DNA of 10,891 nucleotides from Anaerolineae bacterium (lineage in GTDB: Bacteria > Chloroflexota > Anaerolineae > Aggregatilineales > Phototrophicaceae): positions 1 through 10,891 of the forward strand of contig WGEI01000164.1 in assembly GCA_015492875.1 (NCBI GenBank). The letters run 5' to 3'. Below the pieces are notes generated by a model. The model made no database searches and was not told the origin of the DNA. It saw only the letters and a program-made list of their open reading frames with translations. Shown here one piece after another: positions 1 to 6,698 of the stretch. A program made the translations under genes and the position numbers. Position 1 is the first letter of the stretch, and each line of letters starts with the position of its first letter.

Positions 1-1
1 C

Positions 2-232
2 TTCTGGTATTACAAAATAGAATATCGCCCAGATTGGTCAGAGGTTTATACCCCGCTTGATGAGGTTGAAACTCCAGTTGACGGTGATGTACTCTATCAC
101 TTTGACACCACTGCATTACCCGTTGGCCTTTACTGGTTACGCCTCGCTGTTGTGAATAACGACGCTCAAGTGTCAGAAGATGCAAACTGCGCCATCCCTA
201 TTCTTTTGGTGGATATGGATGCTGACGATTGA
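2..232 (+). CDS. C-terminal end of an unidentified beta-rich, probably extracytoplasmic protein (5' part outside window)
   Basis: The reading frame is open from the left edge to a TGA at 230-232 and gives 76 residues, starting FWYYKIEYRPDW and ending LLVDMDADD. The pattern of aromatic and hydrophobic residues (YYKIEY, VLYHFDTTALP, YWLRLAVV) suggests a beta-sandwich (Ig/FN3-like) module. From memory, similar tails with a YYKxEY start and a DTxxLPxGxYxLRLxV core occur at the C-terminus of Chloroflexi penicillin-binding and other envelope proteins. That identification is only an inference, because the catalytic part is missing. The next gene starts 82 bases downstream on the same strand, so the two could share a transcript. 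A 6-bp inverted repeat (231-236/242-247) overlaps the stop codon but has no T-run after it, so it is not a convincing terminator. Confidence 0.6.
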   Translation, partial: FWYYKIEYRPDWSEVYTPLDEVETPVDGDVLYHFDTTALPVGLYWLRLAVVNNDAQVSEDANCAIPILLVDMDADD

Positions 233-314
233 GCCAAATAATGGCTCGAAAAACTGTAGAAACTGGGCTAAACTTATCCCCGTTTGATTATTATTGGAAA
301 ACGTGGGTGAGTTT

Positions 315-2189
315 ATGAGGCTGTTCAAACGTGTGTTGAGTTTTGTTGGTTTTCGCCTATTGCCTTTAGGTTTGGCTATCGGGATTGCGTTGTTAGGTGT
401 GCGCGTTGTTCAGGGGGTTTCTGCTCAAATAGATGTGAGCAATACTCTCAATAGTCGCTCTGTTGCCTATCAACAAACAGCCACAGCGCTTGCTTTTACC
501 GATACACCAACGCCAACATTAACGCCAACTGCGACACTAACACCAACCAATACACCGCTACCGCCAACCCCAACCTTGACGCCCACAGATACGCCAATAC
601 CGCCGACTCATACCAATACACCGCTACCGCCAACACCGACATGGACGCTGACGCCCACACCGTTGCCACCGACTGCTACCGATACCCTAGCGCCGACTGT
701 CGTTGCACAAGTTTTTGCGACCAATACGCCCCAACCAACCGCATTTACCTTCGCCACCAATACGCCTGTTTTATCGCCAACGCCGACTTTAACGCCAACC
801 TTGACCGCAACGCCAACCTTAACCCCAACACCGACATTAACGCCAACCCCGACTTTTACACCCAGCCCAACCTTGACGCCATCCAATACACCCACACCCA
901 CCTTGACCCCAACCGAGACGCCCCGTCCTTTGCCAACCCTTATTCTTCCCCCAGAGCCTAATGGGGATGAAATTGATGTAACGGCAATTCCTACCCGCGT
1001 GTCGCCAGTAGAGCGCAATTACGACTTGGTGAACATTCTTTTACTAGGTGGCGATGACGAGTTAGTTGCTGATGGCACGATTCGCACCGATAGCATGATT
1101 ATCGTGTCTATCAATCGCCAAACGGGTACCGCTGCCATGCTCAGCTTGCCCCGCGATTTATTTGTTTACATTCCCACCATTGGCATGCGGCGCATTAACA
1201 CAGTCTATGGCATTGGTGAAAATTATGGTTGGCAGCCCGATGGTGGTTTTGGCCTGCTACGCCAGACAATTTTCTACAATCTTGGTATCAATGTTCACTT
1301 TTTCGCCCGCGTCAATTTCAGTGGCTTCGAGCAAATCATTGACAGTATCGGCGGTATCGACATCGCTGTTGATTGCGCTTATCAAGATTACTATCCTGTA
1401 GAGGACTTCGACCCTGAAGCGCCTGTAGAAGACAATTACTATTTACGCACTTTACCCGTCGGTTATCATCATATGAACGGCTTTGACGCGCTATGGTATG
1501 CGCGTACACGGCGCATCGCCGATGATTTTGATCGTGGCCGCCGTCAACAACAAATTTTGCGCGCTATTTACCGTAAAGCCCGCGATGAAGGCTTATTGCA
1601 AAACCTGCCTTCTCTTTGGGGGCAGTTGACCGAAGTCGTGGAAACGAATCTCGGCCTTGAGGATATGTTAGGGCTATTGCCTACCGCCTTAACTATGGAC
1701 TTCACCACACTCGAAAACTACACGCTCATACGCGGCTATCATACAACCCCATGGACAACTCCAGATGGCCAAAATGTCCAGTTACCTGTGTATGAGACCA
1801 TTCACCAATTGCTCACAGATTTTTACCAGCCGCCTACTGGTAGCCAAATTCGCTTAGAAGGCGCGACAATTCGGGTATTTAATGGCACAACAAACCCCGA
1901 TTGGGATTTAGTCGCTGCCGAACGCCTGCTTTGGGAAGGTTATAACGCTGTTGCTGTGGGCGCTGCCGACGATACAACGTATAGCCAAACGGGGCTTATT
2001 GACTATACCGGGCAGGAAAAGGGGAGCAGTTTAACCGAAATTGCTTCTCTGCTCAATGTGCGTCGGGATAACGTGCGGGTAGAGCCTGACCCCAATCGTG
2101 TCTATGATTTCGATGTTATTTTAGGTGCTGATTATAATTCTTGTGAAGGTTTCAGTGTGCTATCAATTGATGAATCTAGCGGTCAATAA
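315..2189 (+). CDS. LytR-CpsA-Psr (LCP) family envelope protein with Thr/Pro-rich tether and LytR_C domain
   Basis: LCP proteins are membrane-anchored enzymes that move lipid-linked glycopolymers onto the cell wall or act as related phosphotransferases/pyrophosphatases outside the membrane. I start at ATG 315 (624 aa) because GGGTGAG precedes it; a TTG start at 294 has no ribosome site. Residues 11-34 form one membrane helix with a basic Arg/Lys N-terminus. Residues about 62-212 are a Thr/Pro-rich linker. The LCP domain starts near residue 235 (NILLLGGDD). It keeps the family's charged residues: R257 and D259 (RTDSM), R280 and D281 (SLPRD), and the RxR...DxxRxRR block (R397, R399, D406, R407, R409, R410) followed by QQQ. 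A C-terminal LytR_C-like domain begins near residue 513 (ATIRVFNGT) and runs to about 612. All key LCP residues I can check are present, so it is probably active. The exact polymer substrate cannot be told. Confidence 0.92.
   Translation: MRLFKRVLSFVGFRLLPLGLAIGIALLGVRVVQGVSAQIDVSNTLNSRSVAYQQTATALAFTDTPTPTLTPTATLTPTNTPLPPTPTLTPTDTPIPPTHTNTPLPPTPTWTLTPTPLPPTATDTLAPTVVAQVFATNTPQPTAFTFATNTPVLSPTPTLTPTLTATPTLTPTPTLTPTPTFTPSPTLTPSNTPTPTLTPTETPRPLPTLILPPEPNGDEIDVTAIPTRVSPVERNYDLVNILLLGGDDELVADGTIRTDSMIIVSINRQTGTAAMLSLPRDLFVYIPTIGMRRINTVYGIGENYGWQPDGGFGLLRQTIFYNLGINVHFFARVNFSGFEQIIDSIGGIDIAVDCAYQDYYPVEDFDPEAPVEDNYYLRTLPVGYHHMNGFDALWYARTRRIADDFDRGRRQQQILRAIYRKARDEGLLQNLPSLWGQLTEVVETNLGLEDMLGLLPTALTMDFTTLENYTLIRGYHTTPWTTPDGQNVQLPVYETIHQLLTDFYQPPTGSQIRLEGATIRVFNGTTNPDWDLVAAERLLWEGYNAVAVGAADDTTYSQTGLIDYTGQEKGSSLTEIASLLNVRRDNVRVEPDPNRVYDFDVILGADYNSCEGFSVLSIDESSGQ
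498..948 (+). repeat. Thr/Pro-rich coding repeat (TPTLTPT-type units) in the LCP protein
   Basis: About 150 codons encode irregular units such as TPTPTLTP, NTPLPPTPT and TPTPTFTP. At DNA level these are degenerate copies of ACGCCAACC/ACACCAACA with many synonymous changes. The units are not clean tandem copies, which suggests old expansion kept by selection on the protein rather than fresh slippage. Such linkers in exported Chloroflexota proteins are thought to be extended, possibly glycosylated spacers between the membrane and a distal domain; glycosylation here is inference. Confidence 0.85.
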
Positions 2190-2195
2190 ACACTT

Positions 2196-2223
2196 AAGCC
2201 GCGTTCAAAATCAAACGCGGCTT
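2196..2223 (+). terminator. Hairpin terminator after the LCP gene
   Basis: A perfect 10-bp stem (AAGCCGCGTT at 2196-2205 with AACGCGGCTT at 2214-2223) encloses an 8-base loop. It starts 7 bases after the LCP stop codon. The T-rich stretch TTCATTTTGTTCT follows on the plus strand. It lies between two convergent genes whose stops are only 45 bases apart, so it may also slow transcription from the minus side, where the tail is poorer in T. Confidence 0.8.
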
Positions 2224-2234
2224 TTCATTTTGTT

Positions 2235-3839
2235 CTAGTGTGGTTTTTCAATATATGGGTTTTCTTTCAGTCGAATAAACCGCAAGGTGGTATGCGCGCT
2301 TTGCTCTAGAATGCCCTCTTGCTGCAACGATTCTAAAACTCGCTGCGCCTTTTCATGCGTTAGCCCCAATATATCCTCTAAAGGCCCCATTCCCAGCCAC
2401 CCCAAATAGGCCGCTAAAGCGATTGCCTGCTCTATAACGACATCATCACCCCCTAAGGCAGGGTGATGTTGGCTTCCCCCATTGTGAGATAAGACTTCAG
2501 CGGCTTTTACTAAAGAATCAGGGCTAGGTTTATCAGGTACAGGCGGGGCGGGTGGTGTTTCTGTTTCTTCAGCTGGGTTGCGCAATATATCGGTGACACC
2601 GGTTTTTCCGCTCACTTTTCGCAATTGTGCCTCTTGGAAGCGTTGTTTTGCTGCCTGCCGCCAGTAGACAATTGCCCGGTATATCTCCTCATTGCTGACA
2701 GCACAAAGCTCTACAGGAATGATTCGTTTTTCATCATCACGGGTTTTCTCAACGACAAACGCATCGACAAAGCGCAATAACGACCCATGAAAATTCTCTA
2801 ACTGTGCGGCTAAATTACTTCCCGCAGAGCGCGTTACCAATTCAATTTTGATACGTTGTTCAATTGCTTCTGGCAAGTCTTCCTTGCTATTCGCGGTCAA
2901 CACTAAATAAATACCTGTAATGCAGCCAGCGTCTAATAACGCAGTGATTGTTTGCTGCCACTGACTTTGTGCCGTTTTCCAATCCTCTTGAGAAAGTGAA
3001 TCGATGATCATGATAATACGCGGTAAAGGTGTTTGCCCCCGCTCTTCCAAGATAGCATTATACGCATCTATATCTTTTACATCCTGCTCCGCAAACCAAT
3101 TTTTACGACGCTGTACTTCTTTCAACAGTCCATCGAGTAATCGCTGTCCATCTTGATGGCTTTCCAACAATCTGCCCAATGCGTGTGGCGTATTAAGCAT
3201 CGCTTTATAAGCTTTACTATCACTCCCTGCTAATGCTAGCCGTATTTCCGCTGGCGTATTGAGCAAGATGAGCGTCAGCAAAAATGATCGCAGGAAATGT
3301 ATTTTTGCATTACCCTGACCAATAACGCCTAAATGCCCGTCTCGTATCAAATCTGCAATGATTAGTTGTTGTTCAAGCGTATTGCCCATAATATACGCCA
3401 GCGCAGAGGGATGGTGGCGAAAATCGCTTCTGACCAATAGGCGTCGTAAACTCAATGCAGAGTGTTGCTGTGTACGGATAAGTATACCCAATGTGGCGCT
3501 ATCTTCTTGCAACTGCGGCAAAAAGCCCAATATCCATTCGGGATGTTGCTCTGCTATTTTGCCAATACTGCGCCGTATCTCATCAGACTGAATGGTGCGA
3601 CGGTTACCCAACCGCCCAATTGTTTCTGGTTTGGCGATAAAGAGCGTATAAGCGGGGGTAGAGCGCACATTGACAATACGCGCCGGTGTCCCCAGTTCAT
3701 CGAGCGACTTTTGTAATATGAGCATTTGCTCTCGTATAGAACCATCGCCACCGGGCGGCGTCGCCCCCTGGTCTAAAATATCAGCGATTGCTGGCGTTAA
3801 CCAATTGGCGTTGTCCATGCGGCTGAACATCTGCGGCAT
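2235..3839 (-). CDS. FtsK/SpoIIIE-like protein with degenerate ATPase motifs and C-terminal winged helix
   Basis: 534 aa. ATG at 3839 is preceded by TAGGGGAGATAACCC, a strong ribosome site. The order of elements matches the cytoplasmic motor part of FtsK. Residues about 14-165 resemble the alpha/beta region that precedes the P-loop (PARIVNVRSTPAYTLFIAKP, then ALAYIMGNTLEQQLIIADL). Residues 169-200 occupy the Walker A position, where FtsK has HLLVAGxTGSGKS. Here it reads HLGVIGQGNAKIHF, one residue shorter and without GK[ST]. Residues 274-281 (RIIMIIDS) occupy Walker B, with the Asp kept but the catalytic Glu replaced by Ser281. GIYLVLTANS (309-318) aligns with the FtsK strand that ends in ATQRP. 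After a Pro-rich linker (422-440), residues 466-518 form a winged helix like FtsK gamma (LTHEKAQRVLESLQQEGIL). The four-helix membrane domain of true FtsK is absent. I infer a soluble pseudo-motor that cannot hydrolyse ATP normally. Its role is unknown. No neighbour suggests a partner. Confidence 0.75.
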   Translation of the reverse strand: MPQMFSRMDNANWLTPAIADILDQGATPPGGDGSIREQMLILQKSLDELGTPARIVNVRSTPAYTLFIAKPETIGRLGNRRTIQSDEIRRSIGKIAEQHPEWILGFLPQLQEDSATLGILIRTQQHSALSLRRLLVRSDFRHHPSALAYIMGNTLEQQLIIADLIRDGHLGVIGQGNAKIHFLRSFLLTLILLNTPAEIRLALAGSDSKAYKAMLNTPHALGRLLESHQDGQRLLDGLLKEVQRRKNWFAEQDVKDIDAYNAILEERGQTPLPRIIMIIDSLSQEDWKTAQSQWQQTITALLDAGCITGIYLVLTANSKEDLPEAIEQRIKIELVTRSAGSNLAAQLENFHGSLLRFVDAFVVEKTRDDEKRIIPVELCAVSNEEIYRAIVYWRQAAKQRFQEAQLRKVSGKTGVTDILRNPAEETETPPAPPVPDKPSPDSLVKAAEVLSHNGGSQHHPALGGDDVVIEQAIALAAYLGWLGMGPLEDILGLTHEKAQRVLESLQQEGILEQSAHTTLRFIRLKENPYIEKPH

Positions 3840-3865
3840 GGGTTATCTCCCCTAAACTAGTTTTG

Positions 3866-3873
3866 AGTATAAT
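3866..3873. promoter_or_regulatory. Possible overlapping divergent -10 elements
   Basis: On the plus strand 3868-3873 reads TATAAT. On the minus strand 3866-3871 reads TATACT, 27-32 bases before the FtsK-like start codon. The two hexamers overlap, as in bacterial two-way promoters. Neither has a good -35: the best minus candidate is GATACA, 16 bases upstream. The plus element would give a leader of about 95 bases before the lipoprotein gene. This is a sequence match only. Confidence 0.35.
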
Positions 3874-3910
3874 GACACATAAATCCCTGTATCTAAATTG
3901 TAGAGGAATT

Positions 3911-3964
3911 ATGCGCGGTTCGCACCCTTTTCAGCGTTTGAAAAACTATACCTTTCATTTGTAA
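3911..3964 (+). CDS. Possible 17-codon leader peptide upstream of the lipoprotein gene
   Basis: ATG 3911 opens a frame of 17 codons (MRGSHPFQRLKNYTFHL) ending in TAA at 3962-3964. AGAGGA at 3902-3907 precedes it with short spacing to the ATG. The stop lies 11 bases before the lipoprotein ATG, and the lipoprotein's presumed ribosome site (AAGTGAGAG) overlaps this stop. Translating the small frame would therefore bring ribosomes onto that site. The frame is too short for coding statistics, has no run of one amino acid that would suggest classic attenuation, and may be chance. Confidence 0.3.
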   Translation: MRGSHPFQRLKNYTFHL

Positions 3965-3975
3965 GTGAGAGTCTT

Positions 3976-4491
3976 ATGCCTCCAAAAAGTTTTCATATTC
4001 CGCTGATGCGTTTTGCGGCTTATTCGCTGTTAACGATTTTCCTAGCGGCGTGTGCTTTGGCAGATATGCCAACTCTCCAAGTTTCACCCACGCCTTGCCA
4101 ATGTATTGAACCAACACCGTTGCCAACTCCTGTTATTAATGGCACATGTCAGCAACCACTCGAATTTGAGCGCTGGCTACAACGCGCTTCCCGCTTGAGA
4201 GAAGAAGTTGGCGAGATTTTGACTAACTTACCCTCTACACCAGCTGACGAATTGCACACAACTTTACAAGATATGGGGCTGGCCATTATCAACCTATCTC
4301 CGCCAGATTGTGCGGCACAAGCTCACAGGTTGCTACTAGATGCAGTATCTACCACTTTAATGGCATTAAATGATGTGGAAGACTCAGCGGTGCTATTACA
4401 ACAATCACAGACTCAATTAGCCGCATTTGATATGCTGTATGCGTATTTGCTGCAGCAGTTAGAAGCTGGTGATAATGCGTTGCCAGAGTAG
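3976..4491 (+). CDS. Predicted small lipoprotein of unknown function
   Basis: 171 aa, starting at ATG 3976 after AAGTGAGAG. The N-terminus has a basic start, a hydrophobic stretch and a lipobox LAAC, with Cys26 as the lipidation site. This predicts export and anchoring to the outer face of the membrane. A short Thr/Pro-rich stretch with CQC (C41, C43) follows, then a domain from about residue 60 to 165 rich in Leu, Ala, Gln and Glu that looks all-helical (RASRLREEVGEI, ALNDVEDSAVLLQQ). I recognise no named family. Other cysteines (C58, C115) could pair outside the cell. It stands alone between a divergent gene and a convergent operon, with a hairpin just downstream. Confidence 0.75.
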   Translation: MPPKSFHIPLMRFAAYSLLTIFLAACALADMPTLQVSPTPCQCIEPTPLPTPVINGTCQQPLEFERWLQRASRLREEVGEILTNLPSTPADELHTTLQDMGLAIINLSPPDCAAQAHRLLLDAVSTTLMALNDVEDSAVLLQQSQTQLAAFDMLYAYLLQQLEAGDNALPE

Positions 4492-4499
4492 AGGGAACG

Positions 4500-4524
4500 A
4501 AAAAGGCCTGCTCATCGCAGGCCT
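4500..4524 (-). terminator. Terminator of the ABC transporter operon, shared with the lipoprotein gene
   Basis: An 8-bp perfect stem (AGGCCTGC at 4504-4511 with GCAGGCCT at 4517-4524) has a 5-base loop. On the minus strand the stem is followed by a run of T (4500-4504, partly within the stem), which makes a good intrinsic terminator just after the DppC-like stop at 4546. On the plus strand, 13 bases after the lipoprotein stop, the tail is GATTTCTGTTGATTTG, weaker but usable, so the hairpin is probably bidirectional. Confidence 0.8.
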
Positions 4525-4545
4525 GATTTCTGTTGATTTGTTTGC

Positions 4546-5469
4546 CTAGTCCACAATCGTTGGGTCAAAGGCATCACGAATGCCGTCACCAATAACGTAT
4601 AGGCATAGGACTGTGATGGTGATTAATAAACCCGGCAGAATAACGAGATGTGGCGCGCGATTGATGAATGACTGTGAATCAGTCAACATATTGCCCCAAC
4701 TCGGCGTTGGTGGGGGGACGCCCAAACCCAAATAACTCAGGCCAGATTCGACCAGAATAAGTACGCCAATATCAATCGCCAAGGTCACAACCACAATTGA
4801 AATCAAGTTGGGGAGAATGTGCACAAACATAATGCGTAAGTCTGTTGCACCTGCTGCCCGTGCGCTAATGACAAATTCCCGTTCCCGCAAGGAGAACGTT
4901 TCCCCACGCACAAGGCGCGTTGTACCCGTCCAACCGAGAAAACCGAGCACGAGAATCAAACCTAAGGGGCCCGGATCAAATAATGCGGCAAAAATTAAAA
5001 GCAGGAATAACGAAGGTATCGAGTTAATCGTTGTGATGAACCACATAATGAGGTCATCAACAATACCGCCATAGTATCCAGTGAAAATGCCGATGGATAC
5101 ACCAATCGTAATCGATAGGATAGCCGCCGTAAAACCAATCCCAAGCGATACTTGCCCGCCCCAAAGCAAACGCGCCAGATGATCACGCCCAAGATCATCT
5201 GTGCCTAGTATGTGGCCTTGTTCGCCGGGCTTTAAGAATGTCGCGGCCATATCTACGCGCGAATAATCTGTGTTTAGGATTTGCTCACTGATGAATGGCG
5301 CGCCGATAGATAATATGGCCAGAATTGCAATCACACCGATAGCCGTCATCGTTAGGCGGTCGTGCCAGAGGCGGCGTAACGCGCGTTTCAGCAATGATTC
5401 ACTGATCAGCTGCTCTTCTTCCATTTGTAGCCGGGCGATGCCTTTGGGTTCTGCTGATGCGGTTGTCAT
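4546..5469 (-). CDS. DppC/OppC-like peptide/nickel ABC importer permease
   Basis: This is the second membrane subunit of a peptide/opine/nickel-type ABC importer. I start at ATG 5469 (307 aa), with GGTGGAGG seven bases upstream; the longer frame would begin with a TTG directly after the preceding gene's stop. An N-terminal OppC_N-like stretch has a membrane helix near 41-60. The family signature HILGTDDLGRDHLARLLWGG (86-105) follows, then about five more helices. The cytoplasmic EAA loop that docks on the ATPase is intact (EFVISARAAGATDL, near 198-211, then HILPN). The family motif SYLGLGVPPPTPSWGNM (245-261) is present. The start is 18 bases after the DppB-like stop, so the two are surely co-transcribed. 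No ATPase gene follows; a terminator closes the operon. Confidence 0.93.
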   Translation of the reverse strand: MTTASAEPKGIARLQMEEEQLISESLLKRALRRLWHDRLTMTAIGVIAILAILSIGAPFISEQILNTDYSRVDMAATFLKPGEQGHILGTDDLGRDHLARLLWGGQVSLGIGFTAAILSITIGVSIGIFTGYYGGIVDDLIMWFITTINSIPSLFLLLIFAALFDPGPLGLILVLGFLGWTGTTRLVRGETFSLREREFVISARAAGATDLRIMFVHILPNLISIVVVTLAIDIGVLILVESGLSYLGLGVPPPTPSWGNMLTDSQSFINRAPHLVILPGLLITITVLCLYVIGDGIRDAFDPTIVD

Positions 5470-5487
5470 AATGTTGCCTCCACCCAA

Positions 5488-6522
5488 CTAACTAAAGCGA
5501 ATGCGCGGGTCAATAAGCGCATACAGAATATCAGATACAATGTAACCGATAATCGTGCTGACAGCACCTAGAATGACGATTGCCATCACAACAGGATAGT
5601 CACGCTGGGTAACGGCTTCAACGGCCAAGCGCCCAACTCCCGGCCAGCCAAAAACACGCTCGGTGATGACTGCGCCACCCCATAAGCCAGTTAATGCTGG
5701 CCCAAGAAAAGTAGCAATCGGAATCATCGCATTACGCGCCGCATGCTTGAACCACACTGTGCGTCCCGGCAAGCCCTTCGCATGGGCTGTGCGAATATAG
5801 TCGCGGCTAATAGTTTCCAACATAGAAGTGCGCATGTAGCGCGAATAGCCGGCAATACCACCCGCCGCGAGGACAAACGTGGGCATAATCAGGTACTCTA
5901 AACGGGCATATAAGGGGGGGCAGCCCCCAACAAGCACCGTGCCACAGCGCCCGTTCATGGGTAATAGTCCCAATATCGAGCCGAAGAATAGAATCATCAT
6001 AATGCCCAGCCAAAATGACGGCACTGCATTGAATACAACAGCCATCACCCGCGAGAAGTTATCAAAAATCCCTCCTCGACGGATGGCCGCAATCACGCCA
6101 ATAGGAATGCCGAGCACCAGGCTTGTTATCAGCGCAGCGACACCCAATTCTAAAGTTGCTGGGATGCGGTCGCCAATAACCGTGATGGCTGCGCGTTTGT
6201 AGAAGAAGGAGCGGCCAAAATCGCCGCGTAAAATACCTTGACGCACGCCATATTCACCCTCTTCCAGAACCCCATTGGCATTCATGTCTACAGGTCGCCA
6301 ATCATTGCCAATGAGCCAAGTGAGATATTGCAATGGCCAAGGGTCGTTCAAACCAGCCTGAATAGCCAGTTTCTCACGCGCTTCTACTGAAATATTAGGG
6401 TCAAATGTGAGTAATTCAATGGGGTTGCCCGGCGCCGCCAGCATCAACATGTACGAAAGTACAGTGATGCCGAAGAACGTCGGTATACCTTGTATTAACC
6501 GTCGCACCGTGTATTTAAGCAT
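5488..6522 (-). CDS. DppB/OppB-like peptide/nickel ABC importer permease with EF-hand-like insert
   Basis: 344 aa. ATG at 6522 follows AGGTGG with six bases between. Helices are predicted near 9-30, 123-147, 158-187, 209-226, 266-290 and 310-336. The EAA loop (DYIRTAHAKGLPGRTVW, near 241-257) is intact, followed by the family's ITERVFGWPGVGRL (286-299). Between helices 1 and 2, in the loop that lies outside the membrane in this family, residues 79-90 read DMNANGVLEEGE. This fits the 12-residue EF-hand pattern DxNxNGxLxxxE. The family motif GILRGDFGRS follows at 96-105. Cys193 and Cys201 sit in another predicted outside loop and could form a disulfide. It pairs with the DppC-like protein to form the channel; the substrate is unknown. 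Confidence 0.93.
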   Translation of the reverse strand: MLKYTVRRLIQGIPTFFGITVLSYMLMLAAPGNPIELLTFDPNISVEAREKLAIQAGLNDPWPLQYLTWLIGNDWRPVDMNANGVLEEGEYGVRQGILRGDFGRSFFYKRAAITVIGDRIPATLELGVAALITSLVLGIPIGVIAAIRRGGIFDNFSRVMAVVFNAVPSFWLGIMMILFFGSILGLLPMNGRCGTVLVGGCPPLYARLEYLIMPTFVLAAGGIAGYSRYMRTSMLETISRDYIRTAHAKGLPGRTVWFKHAARNAMIPIATFLGPALTGLWGGAVITERVFGWPGVGRLAVEAVTQRDYPVVMAIVILGAVSTIIGYIVSDILYALIDPRIRFS

Positions 6523-6646
6523 CTCAATCCACCTAAAGGTACTAGCTCTTTTTCAGCTACCTATAAAACCACAACTATCTGAGTTTTTAATGAGAAAACG
6601 CAAAACTTTCGCTTAATTTTCCCCTCATATACTTGTTGGCAAACAA

Positions 6647-6670
6647 CGGCGGAGCACAAAGGCTCCGCCG
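6647..6670 (-). terminator. GC-rich hairpin between the binding-protein and permease genes
   Basis: A perfect 9-bp stem (CGGCGGAGC at 6647-6655 with GCTCCGCCG at 6662-6670) encloses a 6-base loop. On the minus strand it lies 28 bases after the binding-protein stop and 124 bases before the DppB-like start. The sequence after the stem (TTGTTTGCC) is only partly T-rich. It is probably a leaky terminator or a 3'-end stabiliser that gives more binding protein than permease, as known for operons such as malEFG. I found no convincing separate promoter for the permease genes. Confidence 0.65.
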
Positions 6671-6698
6671 CCGTCTAATATTTTATGTGTAGCTGATT

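Noticed and set aside
231..247. Terminator between the partial gene and the LCP gene
   Set aside because: Only a 6-bp stem overlapping the stop codon, followed by GAAAAACTG rather than T residues.
498..948. CRISPR-like or satellite repeat
   Set aside because: Units are short, irregular and in frame with a protein; there are no constant repeats with unique spacers.
608..1018. Long minus-strand frame rich in Val/Gly (GVKVGVGV) opposite the LCP linker
   Set aside because: It is the antisense reading of the Thr/Pro repeat; its periodic composition comes from the repeat and it has no ribosome site.
2598..2609. GKTG (411-414) in the FtsK-like protein as an alternative Walker A
   Set aside because: It lacks the full GxxxxGK[ST] pattern and lies after the position of the RecA-like core, near the Pro-rich linker.
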